A DNA stretch of 64,000 nucleotides from Bog-950 sp046329535. Its GTDB lineage: Bacteria; Bacteroidota; Bacteroidia; Chitinophagales; LD1. Location: NCBI GenBank assembly GCA_046329535.1, contig JAXLUN010000001.1, positions 186,001 through 250,000 on the forward strand. Direction: 5' to 3'. The stretch's first letter is position 1. Every line of letters begins with the position of its first letter. This document shows, one piece after another, positions 15,922 through 24,853 of this stretch. Both the position numbers and the translations under genes were made by a program. The notes below the pieces were generated by a model. The model worked only from the letters and a program-made list of their open reading frames with translations. It was not told the origin of the DNA and searched no databases.

Positions 15922-18036
15922 TTATTCGCCTCCTTCCAGTAATACCTTACGGCTTAGTTTAAACTTGCCGGTTTTGTTGTCGATACCCAGCAGTTTCACT
16001 TTAATCACTTCGTTTTCTTTCAGCACGCCTTCCATGGTTTCGAGGCGCTTGTTAGAAATTTCGGAGATATGCAGCAAGCCTTGTTTGCCCGGCATGAACT
16101 CAACAAATGCACCGTATGGCATGATAGATTTAACTACGGCTTCGTAAACATCGCCAATTTCGGGTACGGCAACAATGCCTTTAATTTTGCGCACCGCTGC
16201 ATCAAGGCCTTCCTGATTTGGAGAGAACACTTCAATCTTACCCTGACCGTTAATTTCTTCAATAACGATAGTAGTGCCCGTTTCACGTTGCATCTCCTGA
16301 ATAACCTTGCCGCCAGGTCCGATGATGGCACCAATGTATTCCTTATCAATCGTCATGCTGAACACACGTGGCGCATGAGGTTTGTAGTCAGCACGCGGAG
16401 CCGATAAAGTTTTGTTCATTTCACCCAATATGTGTAAGCGACCGCGTTTAGCCTGTTCCAAAGCTTCAGTCAGCAACTCGCGCGAAAGTCCTTTAATCTT
16501 AATGTCCATCTGGCAGGCGGTAATACCTTTTTCGGTTCCGCATACTTTAAAGTCCATATCGCCCAAGTGGTCTTCATCGCCTAAGATATCGGAGAGCACT
16601 ACGTACTTGCCGGTTTCTTCGTTGCTGATTAAGCCCATGGCAATACCCGATACCGCCCTGCGCACTGGAATACCGGCATCCATCAGCGCCAATATACCAG
16701 CACAAACGGTAGCCATAGATGACGAACCATTTGATTCCAGAATATCGGATACGATACGGATGGTGTATGGCAGGTCGGTAGGCATTACTTTAGAGATAGC
16801 ACGGTGAGCCAGATTACCATGACCTACTTCTCTACGGCCTACTCCGCGTGGTGCGCGGGCTTCGCCTACAGAGAAAGGAGGGAAGTTGTAATGCAACAGG
16901 AATTTCTTTTCGTAGTTGAAAATAGCTCCGTCAATAATCTGTGCATCGAGTTTGGTACCCAAAGTAACGGTAGTTAATGATTGTGTTTCGCCACGGGTAA
17001 ACAAGGCCGAACCGTGAGGACCCGGCAGGTAACCGGCTTCGCTCCAGATGTTACGAATCTCATCCATCTTACGGCCGTCTAGACGCTTGTTTTGAGACAG
17101 CATAACATCGCGCACGGCATTGTATTCCACGGCACCCCAGTATAAACCAATCTGGAAAGCGTTTTCTTTCTTTTCCTCATCGGTTAAAGTAGCCAGAAAC
17201 TCATCTTTGATAGCTTTGAATGATTTACCGCGAACTTTCTTATCGGCAATTTCAGAAGCAGCTACCGCGCAGCACTTGTCGTAACAGAAAGCATTCAGGC
17301 GGGTGCGAAGGTCCTCGTTGTGCTTTTCGTGCACATATTCTCTTTTTACCGTTTTACCGGTTTCAACAGACAGCTCGTTTAATACAGAAACCTGTTTTTT
17401 GATAGAGTCGTGAGCAAACATAATGGCTTCTACCATTTCGGTTTCGCTAACTTCATTCATTTCACCTTCTACCATTACAATAGATTGGGCAGAGCCTGCA
17501 ACAATCAAATCAATATCGGCTTTTTCCACAGCCGATTTGGTTGGATTGATTACTAACTGACCATCGATTTTAGCTACACGCACTTCAGATATAGGACCAT
17601 TGAAAGGAATGTCTGAAACAGCCAGTGCAGCTGAGGCGGCTAAACAAGCCAAGGCATCGGGCAATTCGTTTAAATCGCCAGAAACCAGAGTTACCTGCAC
17701 CACTACGTTAGCATGGTAGTCTTCAGGAAACAGCGGACGAAGCGCACGGTCAATTAAACGGCTTACCAAAACTTCATCATCTGTAGATTTTCCTTCTCTT
17801 CGGAAGAAGCTTCCCGGAAAACGACCTACAGCGGCCATGTTTTCGCGGTATTCAACAGTTAAAGGCATGAAGTCTACCCCTTCTTTGGCGTCCTTATCGG
17901 CACACACCGTAGCCAGCAACATCGTATTGCCGTATTTTACTAAAGCAGAACCATCGGCCTGCTTAGCCAGTTTACCTGTTTCAATCTCCACGATTCGTCC
18001 ACCACCCAGGTCGATTGTTTTTTTAATAATGTTCAT
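15922..18036 (-). CDS. pnp: Polyribonucleotide nucleotidyltransferase (PNPase)
   Basis: PNPase is a 3'-to-5' phosphorolytic exoribonuclease of RNA turnover. The 704-residue sequence has two RNase PH-type domains separated by a helical region, including FFRREGKSTDDEVLVSRLIDRALRP in the first and RAPRGVGRREVGHGNLAHRA in the second. A KH domain (IIGPGGKVIQEMQRETGTTI) and an S1 domain (YEAVVKSIMPYGAFVEFMPGKQGLLHISE) follow. Length and domain order are standard. It lies downstream of rpsO on the same strand, the classic rpsO-pnp order. A terminator between the two genes and a long leader suggest partly separate expression. Confidence 0.98.
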   Translation of the reverse strand: MNIIKKTIDLGGGRIVEIETGKLAKQADGSALVKYGNTMLLATVCADKDAKEGVDFMPLTVEYRENMAAVGRFPGSFFRREGKSTDDEVLVSRLIDRALRPLFPEDYHANVVVQVTLVSGDLNELPDALACLAASAALAVSDIPFNGPISEVRVAKIDGQLVINPTKSAVEKADIDLIVAGSAQSIVMVEGEMNEVSETEMVEAIMFAHDSIKKQVSVLNELSVETGKTVKREYVHEKHNEDLRTRLNAFCYDKCCAVAASEIADKKVRGKSFKAIKDEFLATLTDEEKKENAFQIGLYWGAVEYNAVRDVMLSQNKRLDGRKMDEIRNIWSEAGYLPGPHGSALFTRGETQSLTTVTLGTKLDAQIIDGAIFNYEKKFLLHYNFPPFSVGEARAPRGVGRREVGHGNLAHRAISKVMPTDLPYTIRIVSDILESNGSSSMATVCAGILALMDAGIPVRRAVSGIAMGLISNEETGKYVVLSDILGDEDHLGDMDFKVCGTEKGITACQMDIKIKGLSRELLTEALEQAKRGRLHILGEMNKTLSAPRADYKPHAPRVFSMTIDKEYIGAIIGPGGKVIQEMQRETGTTIVIEEINGQGKIEVFSPNQEGLDAAVRKIKGIVAVPEIGDVYEAVVKSIMPYGAFVEFMPGKQGLLHISEISNKRLETMEGVLKENEVIKVKLLGIDNKTGKFKLSRKVLLEGGE

Positions 18037-18254
18037 GTTTGTTTATGTTATAGTGAATAGATAAATAGTTGTTGATGAAAAGGTGGAATACAAAAAACCA
18101 CTTGGCGTGGCTGATGATGTGTATTCGTAATTTTCTGTTTGTAAATTCCTTTGGCGGGTTGAAGGCAATTGGCCTTGTTTAGTTTATCGTCAGGGTCCAT
18201 CCCAGAACCTACCCGGACTTTTTCATCCATTTCCGATTGTTCGGTATAAAAAAG
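18037..18254 (-). promoter_or_regulatory. Long pnp leader / rpsO-pnp intercistronic region
   Basis: About 220 nt between the rpsO terminator and the pnp ATG. On the transcript strand it can form short hairpins, such as AAGGC/GCCTT around CAATT and GGTTC/GGACC around TGGGAT. PNPase autoregulates its own leader in enterobacteria, so a structured control region is plausible but not shown. A 60-codon open frame here (18048-18230, minus) has no recognisable content. No exact TAnnTTTG promoter was found inside it. Confidence 0.35.
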
Positions 18255-18285
18255 CGAAAAGGATGGCGAGACGCCATCCTTTTCG
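18255..18285 (-). terminator. Terminator downstream of rpsO
   Basis: A perfect 14-bp stem (18255-18268 with 18272-18285) with a 3-nt loop lies immediately after rpsO and is followed on the minus strand by a T run. It should terminate or attenuate transcription before pnp. Confidence 0.9.
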
Positions 18286-18291
18286 TATTCG

Positions 18292-18561
18292 TTACTTTCT
18301 GATATTCAATTTTTCAATCAAAGCGCGGTAGCCATTCAAATCTTTCTTCATCAAATAGTTCAGAAGTCTTCTTCTCTGACCTACCATTTTAACCAGTGAG
18401 CGGGTGCTGCTGTGATCTTTTTTGTTAGTTCCCAGATGTGCTGAAATATGGTTAATTCTCTCTGTATACAAAGCTATTTGTGCTGGAGTAGACCCCGTGT
18501 TCTTCTCACTGCCACCGTATGTTTTAAATATCTTCTTTTTAACTTCTGACGTAACTTGCAT
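18292..18561 (-). CDS. rpsO: 30S ribosomal protein S15
   Basis: S15 binds 16S rRNA and helps assemble the platform of the small subunit. The 89-residue protein begins MQVTSEVKKKIF and contains the signature TGSTPAQIALYTERINHISAHL ... DHSSTRSLVKMVGQRRRLLNYL. An upstream in-frame ATG would add ten residues (MPAQLIKRKE), but 89 residues is the family norm and the upstream part lies close to the promoter, so 18561 is used. It is transcribed leftwards ahead of pnp and is divergent from lon. Confidence 0.97.
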   Translation of the reverse strand: MQVTSEVKKKIFKTYGGSEKNTGSTPAQIALYTERINHISAHLGTNKKDHSSTRSLVKMVGQRRRLLNYLMKKDLNGYRALIEKLNIRK

Positions 18562-18588
18562 TTCTTTTCTTTTTATTAATTGAGCGGG

Positions 18589-18619
18589 CAAAGATAATTG
18601 TAGTTTTTAAAAAACAAAA
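18589..18619 (-). promoter_or_regulatory. rpsO promoter (canonical Bacteroidota type)
   Basis: On the minus strand TTTTG (18619-18615), an 18-bp spacer and TATCTTTG (18596-18589) match the -33/-7 consensus exactly. Transcription would start near 18583, giving a leader of about 22 nt. Confidence 0.8.
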
Positions 18620-18667
18620 TCATTATACATATTGCTGAATGTAAATCACAAATCAGCCAAAAATTCA

Positions 18668-18684
18668 TTGGCACACCGATTGCC
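18668..18684 (+). promoter_or_regulatory. Sigma-54-like -24/-12 promoter upstream of lon
   Basis: TTGGCAC, five bases, TTGC gives the GG/GC pair exactly 12 bp apart as required for RpoN promoters (consensus TGGCAC-N5-TTGC). Start of transcription would be near 18695, 28 nt before the lon ATG. No TAnnTTTG element competes at this position. An RpoN gene and an enhancer-binding activator are not in the window. Confidence 0.55.
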
Positions 18685-18722
18685 GATAAAGCACCTCTAA
18701 TTAGTGAATTAAACCAGCGCGC

Positions 18723-21188
18723 ATGAAAGACCCCATGGATTTTATCGGCCAGTCCGGTAGTGATGATGAACTCGACTTTTTACCTATTTTACCCGAAGAA
18801 GACGGTGCCGATGGCAAGAAATTAGACATTCCGGGGGTGCTTCCAATTCTACCTTTGCGTAATACGATATTGTTTCCCGGAGTGGTATTGCCTATCACAG
18901 TCGGGAGAGATAAAAGTATTATGGCTGTCAAAGAGGCATACAAAAGCAACAAATTGATTGGTGTTGTCGGACAGGTTGACGCATCTATTGAAGAACCGGA
19001 GTTTGATGATTTATTTAAGATAGGAACCGTGGCGCAAATTATGCGTATGATTAAAATGCCCGATGGCTCTACCACCGCTATCATACAAGGGCGCACCCGT
19101 TTTCTGACTCAAAAACTGATTACTTCCGAACCCTTTATTAAGGCCGAAATAGAACTGCTGGATGATATTATTCCAATGGGCGATAAAGAATTTGATGCTT
19201 CCATGATGAGCATTAAAGAACTGGCGGGCAATATCATCAAACTTAATCCGCAGATACCGAGCGAGGCGGGTATTGTACTCAAAAACATTGGCAGTCCGGT
19301 TACTCTGACACACTTTATTTCTTCGAATTTGAATATCTCCATTACAGAGAAGCAAAAATTGCTTGAGATAGCTGATATGAAAGAGCGGGTTCAGTTTGTG
19401 CTGGAGCATCTGAACAAGGAAATTCAGATGCTGGAGATGAAAAACCAGATTCAGGGTAAGGTGCGGCAGGAGATGGATAAGCAACAGAGAGATTATTTCC
19501 TTTCACAGCAGCTTAAAACTATTCAGGAGGAGTTGGGGGTTAACTCTGCCGACAAGGATATTCAGCGTTTACGCGATAAAATGGCCAAAGCCAAACTGCC
19601 ACTTAAGGTAAAAGAGCAGGTTGAGAAAGAGTTTGAGAAGGTGCAACGGATGAATCCGGCTGCTGCGGAGTATAGCGTTATACTGAATTATGTGGACTTG
19701 ATTCTTGACTTGCCCTGGGGTGTTTATACACAGGACAATTTCAACATTAAACATGCGAAGAAAGTGCTTGATACGGATCAGTACGGAATTGATAAAGTAA
19801 AAGAGCGTATCTTGGAATATCTGGCAGTGCTTAAACTGAAGAATGATATGAAGAGCCCGATACTTTGTTTGGTAGGTCCTCCGGGGGTTGGTAAAACTTC
19901 ATTAGGGCAAAGCATTGCGAAGGCTCTGGGTAGGAAATATATACGTATTGCTTTGGGTGGTTTACACGATGAAGCGGAAATTCGCGGACATAGGAAGACA
20001 TACATTGGCGCTATGCCGGGACGAATAGTTCAGAGTCTGAAGAAGGCACAAAGCTCAAATCCGGTATTCATTCTGGATGAAATTGACAAAATAGGCAGCG
20101 ACTATAAGGGAGACCCGAGTTCCGCTTTACTCGAAGTACTTGATCCGGAACAGAACAATGCTTTTTACGATAACTATTTGGAACTGGAATTTGATTTAAG
20201 TAAAGTGTTGTTTATAGCTACCGCCAACTCCCTGCAAACCATTCAACCTGCCCTGCGAGACCGTATGGAAATTATACCTATTGAAGGATATTCAATTGAG
20301 GAGAAATTGCAGATAGCCAAGAAGCACCTGCTGCCTAAACAGGTAGCTAACCATGGTTTAAAGACCAAGCAGGTTCAGATAAACGACAAAGTGCTGGAAC
20401 GCTTGATTGAAGAATACACTAAGGAAAGCGGTGTGCGCGAACTGGATCGGCAACTGGCTTCGGTTATGCGGAACGTGGCCAAAAAAGTAGCACTAGGCGA
20501 AAAGTATAACCCAACCGTTAAGGATGAGGATTTGGGTAAAATACTCGGTCCCGAGAAATTTGATAAGAGTATTTATACCGAAGAGAATATTCCAGGAGTA
20601 TCTGTAGGTCTTGCCTGGACTTCGGTGGGCGGTGACATTTTGTTCATTGAATCTACGCTGAGTAAAGGAAACGGGGCGGTTACTATTACCGGTAATCTGG
20701 GTGATGTGATGAAAGAATCGGCTACTACAGCAGTAACTTATTTAAAAGCCAATGCAGAGAAGCTATTCATCAATCCGGATATCTTCAGCAAGGTCAATAT
20801 TCACATTCACTTTCCGGAAGGGGCAGTTCCTAAAGATGGTCCAAGTGCAGGTATTACTATTCTCACATCGCTTGCTTCCTTGTTCACACAAAGAAGAGTG
20901 AAGTCTTTTTTGGCAATGACCGGTGAAATTACGCTTCGCGGAAAAGTGATGCCTGTAGGTGGTATCAAAGAAAAAATTTTGGCAGCTAAGCGGGCTGGCT
21001 TAAAGGAAATCATCATGTGTGAACGTAACCGGAAAGATATAGAACAGATTAATCAGGATTATATCCGGAACATGAAGTTTCATTATGTGAAAAATATGGA
21101 TGAAGTGGTTGAACTGGCCCTTATGAAAAACAGAGTGAAAAACGGAATTGATTTAGCTTCCTTGCTGGTTAAGGAAGACAAGAAATAA
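18723..21188 (+). CDS. lon: ATP-dependent protease La (Lon)
   Basis: Lon is a homohexameric AAA+ serine protease that degrades misfolded and regulatory proteins in the cytoplasm. The 821-residue protein has the N-terminal LonN substrate domain (LPILPLRNTILFPGVVLPI), a coiled helical region (EMLEMKNQIQGKVRQEMDKQ), Walker A GPPGVGKTS, Walker B VFILDEIDKIG and the AAA sensor region. The protease domain carries the catalytic serine in PKDGPSAGIT and the lysine in GKVMPVGGIKEKILAA. Length is typical. It is divergent from rpsO and preceded by a sigma-54-like promoter, which would be an unusual control for lon. Confidence 0.98.
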   Translation: MKDPMDFIGQSGSDDELDFLPILPEEDGADGKKLDIPGVLPILPLRNTILFPGVVLPITVGRDKSIMAVKEAYKSNKLIGVVGQVDASIEEPEFDDLFKIGTVAQIMRMIKMPDGSTTAIIQGRTRFLTQKLITSEPFIKAEIELLDDIIPMGDKEFDASMMSIKELAGNIIKLNPQIPSEAGIVLKNIGSPVTLTHFISSNLNISITEKQKLLEIADMKERVQFVLEHLNKEIQMLEMKNQIQGKVRQEMDKQQRDYFLSQQLKTIQEELGVNSADKDIQRLRDKMAKAKLPLKVKEQVEKEFEKVQRMNPAAAEYSVILNYVDLILDLPWGVYTQDNFNIKHAKKVLDTDQYGIDKVKERILEYLAVLKLKNDMKSPILCLVGPPGVGKTSLGQSIAKALGRKYIRIALGGLHDEAEIRGHRKTYIGAMPGRIVQSLKKAQSSNPVFILDEIDKIGSDYKGDPSSALLEVLDPEQNNAFYDNYLELEFDLSKVLFIATANSLQTIQPALRDRMEIIPIEGYSIEEKLQIAKKHLLPKQVANHGLKTKQVQINDKVLERLIEEYTKESGVRELDRQLASVMRNVAKKVALGEKYNPTVKDEDLGKILGPEKFDKSIYTEENIPGVSVGLAWTSVGGDILFIESTLSKGNGAVTITGNLGDVMKESATTAVTYLKANAEKLFINPDIFSKVNIHIHFPEGAVPKDGPSAGITILTSLASLFTQRRVKSFLAMTGEITLRGKVMPVGGIKEKILAAKRAGLKEIIMCERNRKDIEQINQDYIRNMKFHYVKNMDEVVELALMKNRVKNGIDLASLLVKEDKK

Positions 21189-21206
21189 TACCTCAAAAAA
21201 TTTGAT

Positions 21207-21842
21207 TTACTGGTGGCTGGTTTTACTATCGGCCACTTTTGTTTGTAGATTTTCGAACGTGCTTAGCGGATTGGTAACACTTTCCGTATTCGTCATCCAA
21301 TCAGGAATGCTGCCTCCGGGGTTAGATGAATATTCATTCGTTACCTCTGTGCCGTCTGCCTTGGGGGTGAATTTCCATTTGGCTACTAACTGTTCTACCC
21401 GGATGGTGCCGTCTTCCGGCTTCAGATACTTTGGTTCGGAAGTTTCGGTCATGGTAATAGTGCCGGTTTTAGTGTCCCTTTCAATTTTGACTTTTAAAAC
21501 GCAATCACGGTCAGCCACCGGCCAGGGGGCATTAAATACGATATGGGCTATAAACTCATTATCACTTAAGCGAGCTACAACATTTGCTTTTTTACAACGA
21601 GGGACCCAGCTTGGATAATTGTCAAAATCTGTCAGTAATCGAAGCATCTCTTCGGGGGAGGCTGAAACTAACATCACTGCTTTAGAGTCACGCAGTCTGC
21701 CCCATTTACTTTTTTTAGTAAACACCTTTATTCCTTTCTTTTCACGCTCATATACCCATTCATTCACTTGTTGTTGTTTTCTGAATGATGATAATGATGT
21801 AAAAGCCAGAAAAATTATAAGCGTTCTACTTAAATGCTTCAT
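21207..21842 (-). CDS. Secreted START/SRPBCC-domain lipid-binding-like protein
   Basis: The 211-residue protein has a hydrophobic N-terminus resembling a signal peptide (TLIIFLAFTSLSSF) followed by a START/SRPBCC fold: EWVYEREKKGIKVFTKKSKWG, the LLTDFDNYPSWVPRCKKANVV segment and NAPWPVADRDCVLKVKIERD. START domains bind hydrophobic ligands such as lipids in a helix-grip cavity; the bacterial ligands are mostly unknown. It converges on lon with 18 bp between stop codons. A TAAATTCG (7/8) element at 21857-21850 on the minus strand may be its promoter. Confidence 0.88.
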   Translation of the reverse strand: MKHLSRTLIIFLAFTSLSSFRKQQQVNEWVYEREKKGIKVFTKKSKWGRLRDSKAVMLVSASPEEMLRLLTDFDNYPSWVPRCKKANVVARLSDNEFIAHIVFNAPWPVADRDCVLKVKIERDTKTGTITMTETSEPKYLKPEDGTIRVEQLVAKWKFTPKADGTEVTNEYSSNPGGSIPDWMTNTESVTNPLSTFENLQTKVADSKTSHQ

Positions 21843-21918
21843 TGTGCCGCGAATTTAAAATCATTAACTGACAAACAACAGAAATGTTGTGCGTTACGAC
21901 AAAAAAAGAATTATGGGT

Positions 21919-22863
21919 TTAATGAATGCCCTTTTCGCTGAGCCATCTTTCGGTTTCCAATGCAGCCATACAGCCAGTACCAGCTGCCGTAACTGCCTGG
22001 CGATATACCTTGTCCTGTAAATCACCACAGGCGAACACACCTTCAACATTTGTTTTAGTGGTACCTGGCTGTGTTAACACATAACCTTCTTTATCGGTAT
22101 CAATAAAATCTTTGAATACCGCTGAATTCGGCTGGTGCCCGATAGCCACAAAGAAACCGGTAACAGGAATTGTAGTTAACTCTCCGGTTTTGTTATTCTT
22201 AAGTCGAACAGCTTCAACAACCGTTTCGCCTAAAACCTCATCGGTTTCACTATTCCAATAAACCTTGATGTTTTTAGTATCAAGCACTCGCTGTTGCATA
22301 ATTTTAGAAGCACGCATTTCATCTCTTCTGACAATCATGTGAACAGTTGAGCAAAGCTTAGACAGGTAAATTGCTTCTTCACAGGCAGTATCTCCGGCAC
22401 CTACAATGGCCACTTCCTGGTTACGATAAAAGAAACCGTCACAAACCGCACAGGCACTTACTCCGGAACCGTTTAACCTCTGCTCGCTGGGCAAGCCAAG
22501 CCATTTAGCTTCTGCTCCTGTGGCAAGAATAACGGCATCTGCTTCAACCAGTTTTTCACCATCAATCCAAACTTTTTTAGGGGAAGTTGAAAAGTCAACT
22601 TTAGTAGCCAGGCCGAATCGAATATCCGTTCCGAAACGCTCGGCCTGATTTTTAAAATCTTCCATCATCTCCGGGCCTAATATCCCTTTCGGATAACCCG
22701 GATAGTTTTCCACATCGGTGGTATTCATCAATTGTCCTCCTTGCAACAGGCCGGTATACATAACCGGTTTTATTCCAGCGCGGGCGGCATAGATGGCAGC
22801 GGTATATCCCGCAGGTCCTGAACCGATAATTAAACAGTTGAATTTTTCTACTTCGTTACTCAT
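21919..22863 (-). CDS. trxB: Thioredoxin reductase
   Basis: This low-molecular-weight NADPH-thioredoxin reductase transfers electrons via FAD and a redox-active disulfide to thioredoxin. The sequence has the FAD-binding GSGPAGYTAAIYAARAG, active-site CAVCDG, the NADPH-binding VGAGDTACEEA, and the C-terminal FACGDLQDKVYRQAVTAAGTGCMAALE FAD motif. Length (about 314 residues) is standard. Two ATGs are 6 nt apart (22869 and 22863); MSNEVEKF is preferred because the family usually starts there. The next gene downstream on the strand is the START-domain gene. Confidence 0.97.
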   Translation of the reverse strand: MSNEVEKFNCLIIGSGPAGYTAAIYAARAGIKPVMYTGLLQGGQLMNTTDVENYPGYPKGILGPEMMEDFKNQAERFGTDIRFGLATKVDFSTSPKKVWIDGEKLVEADAVILATGAEAKWLGLPSEQRLNGSGVSACAVCDGFFYRNQEVAIVGAGDTACEEAIYLSKLCSTVHMIVRRDEMRASKIMQQRVLDTKNIKVYWNSETDEVLGETVVEAVRLKNNKTGELTTIPVTGFFVAIGHQPNSAVFKDFIDTDKEGYVLTQPGTTKTNVEGVFACGDLQDKVYRQAVTAAGTGCMAALETERWLSEKGIH

Positions 22864-23014
22864 GGTCATAATAATTTGGAGGGTGAAAATAAGGATGTGA
22901 AGTAATCGGCTGTCAGATATTAATCAACATTAACGCTTATTAGTCATTCTGTGTGTCTTAGTGGGCCTTTTTATTTCTTATGAATGATTTTACTTTTAAG
23001 CTATAAACAAACAC

Positions 23015-24709
23015 ATGAAAAGACAATTCTACCCATTTGCCATAGTCTCACTCTTTTTTATTTTAGGATTGGTGTCATTGATGGATGCTCAGCAGGTTGT
23101 TCGAGGGCCCTACTTACAGAGTCAAGGGCCTTATAGCATCGTTATTCGCTGGCGAACTGATTCGTTGACGGACAGCCGGGTATACTATGGCGATACATTA
23201 GGTGCTATGAGTTTATATATGGATAGCCTCACCTTGACAACCGAGCATAGAATAAAGATAAATGGTCTCGCTCCTCTTACCCGCTATTACTATTCCATCG
23301 GTAGTACTACACAAGTTCAGCGAGGAGCTGATTCTCTATTGTTTTTTGTAACTGCTCCTGATTCCTCATCGCATGTTCCTGTCAGATTCTGGGCAATTGG
23401 TGATGCCGGACATGGAAGCCTGGATCAGGCTGCCGTAAGGGAGGCATACCTCCGCTATGCTGAAAAAACCAAACCTGCAGATTTACAGCTTTGGTTGGGA
23501 GATAATGCATATAGCGATGGAACCGATCTGGAGTTTCAAAATAAAGTTTTTGATACAGTATACGGATATGGTAAGTTAATGACTTATCTGCCTTTTGCTT
23601 CTACTTCAGGCAATCATGATTATAACAGTATTTGTCCATGGCAGGATCCGAATGGTATTCCCATATTATGCAATCAGGATCCAAATACCCATACAGGGCC
23701 TTATTTAAATATTATAGACCCGCCCACACAAGGAGAATTAGGGGGTGTGGCCTCGGGGAAAAAGCTTTTTTACTCTATGGACTACGGAGACATTCATTTT
23801 GTTTTCCTGAACTCGGAACTTGGCTCTTACAACTCATCCTACAATTGGACAGGAGTATTAAACACCAGTCAGAGCTTTACATCTCCTATGCTTGACTGGT
23901 TGAAAAGTGATTTGGCGGCCACCACTAAAAAGTGGAAAGTGGCTATCTGGCATCAGACGCCTTATAGCGGTCAGGATAATTTTACAGAAGAGAACAGTGT
24001 GCAGATTTTTTGTACCGCAACCCGACACCATTTTAACCCTATTATAGAACAATACGGAGTTGATTTAGTATTGACAGGCCACGATCACAATTATCAGAGA
24101 AGTTATCTGATTAATGGACATTATGGTGGTAAAACATCATTTACGTCTGCCAATATGATAAACGGAAGTAGCGGCAATGATTCGTTAGGGGAGGCTTATA
24201 TAAAGTATACCAATGGTCCGCTGGCAGATAAAGGCACCGTTTATGTACTGGAAGGCAACTCAAGCGAAGCAAACGATTATTCACCCATCGACCACCCGGC
24301 TATTGAGTACGGACACGTTTGCAGCACGTGTTTCGGCTCTTTTATTTTTGATGTGGATGGCGATCGTTTGGATGGTTACTATCTTACCTCTACGGACTCT
24401 ATTCTGGATAGATTTACCATTAAGAAACAGACTTGGAGCGGGATTCAATCGGCAAAACCGGCATCTGATAATCTATTGATTAGCCCTAATCCCGCATACA
24501 ATGATGTATTTCTGAGCTATTCCTTAGGAGAAAAAGGCGTAGCTCAAATTGAGATAATGGATTTGGCAAAGTTGTTTAATGATTTTAAATCTACAGGACT
24601 AGGAAGCCAGGGATCATCGGATTTTGCCGTCTCGATCTCTGCGGACTTCATTTTGAAACTCTTTTGCGCAGGTGAGTTTCTACAGAGCAAACTTGTCAAA
24701 TTGAACTAA
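23015..24709 (+). CDS. Secreted purple-acid-phosphatase-like metallophosphoesterase, T9SS-type C-terminus
   Basis: A signal peptide ending MDAQ precedes an N-terminal fibronectin-like domain (VVRGPYLQSQGPYSIVIRW) of purple acid phosphatases. The metallophosphoesterase core has FWAIGDAG, LWLGDNAYSDG, STSGNHDYNS, AIWHQTPYS and LVLTGHDHNYQRSY. These supply the expected Asp, Asn and His metal ligands, so phosphomonoesterase or diesterase activity outside the cell is likely. The tail starts as a type A sorting domain (LLISPNPAYNDVFLSY) and ends GEFLQSKLVKLN, but the middle is abnormal: the usual GKVV strand appears only in another frame (24565-24576). Export may be impaired, or a local sequence error is present. 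Confidence 0.88.
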   Translation: MKRQFYPFAIVSLFFILGLVSLMDAQQVVRGPYLQSQGPYSIVIRWRTDSLTDSRVYYGDTLGAMSLYMDSLTLTTEHRIKINGLAPLTRYYYSIGSTTQVQRGADSLLFFVTAPDSSSHVPVRFWAIGDAGHGSLDQAAVREAYLRYAEKTKPADLQLWLGDNAYSDGTDLEFQNKVFDTVYGYGKLMTYLPFASTSGNHDYNSICPWQDPNGIPILCNQDPNTHTGPYLNIIDPPTQGELGGVASGKKLFYSMDYGDIHFVFLNSELGSYNSSYNWTGVLNTSQSFTSPMLDWLKSDLAATTKKWKVAIWHQTPYSGQDNFTEENSVQIFCTATRHHFNPIIEQYGVDLVLTGHDHNYQRSYLINGHYGGKTSFTSANMINGSSGNDSLGEAYIKYTNGPLADKGTVYVLEGNSSEANDYSPIDHPAIEYGHVCSTCFGSFIFDVDGDRLDGYYLTSTDSILDRFTIKKQTWSGIQSAKPASDNLLISPNPAYNDVFLSYSLGEKGVAQIEIMDLAKLFNDFKSTGLGSQGSSDFAVSISADFILKLFCAGEFLQSKLVKLN

Positions 24710-24750
24710 AGCACCGGCCTCTTAATAGCATTCGTCAAGATTCTTTAAAT

Positions 24751-24770
24751 TGTGGATAGCGTGTGGATAG
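24751..24770. promoter_or_regulatory. Pair of DnaA-box-like 9-mers upstream of smc
   Basis: TGTGGATAG occurs at 24751-24759 and 24762-24770, each one base from the DnaA-box complement TGTGGATAA, in direct orientation with 11-bp periodicity. Only two are present and there is no AT-rich unwinding region, so this is not an origin. A regulatory DnaA site is possible. Confidence 0.4.
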
Positions 24771-24787
24771 CTGTTGGTTTCTTTAGA

Positions 24788-24818
24788 TTTTGAAGGGTGC
24801 TTCGTTTTGCTATTTTCG
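24788..24818 (+). promoter_or_regulatory. smc promoter
   Basis: TTTTG (24788-24792), an 18-bp spacer and TATTTTCG (24811-24818) match the -33/-7 pattern with one mismatch. Spacing is identical to the rpsO and etfB promoters in this window. Confidence 0.6.
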
Positions 24819-24853
24819 TCACCCCTTTTTTATAGGACAAAACGCTATTTACT

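Noticed and set aside
18048..18230. 60-codon minus-strand frame in the pnp leader
   Set aside because: Composition looks non-coding (many His, Pro and Gln in no pattern) and no family is recognised; kept as leader RNA.
24751..24770. Chromosomal origin at the DnaA-box-like pair
   Set aside because: Only two boxes, each with a mismatch, and no AT-rich unwinding element, dnaA or other origin-linked genes.
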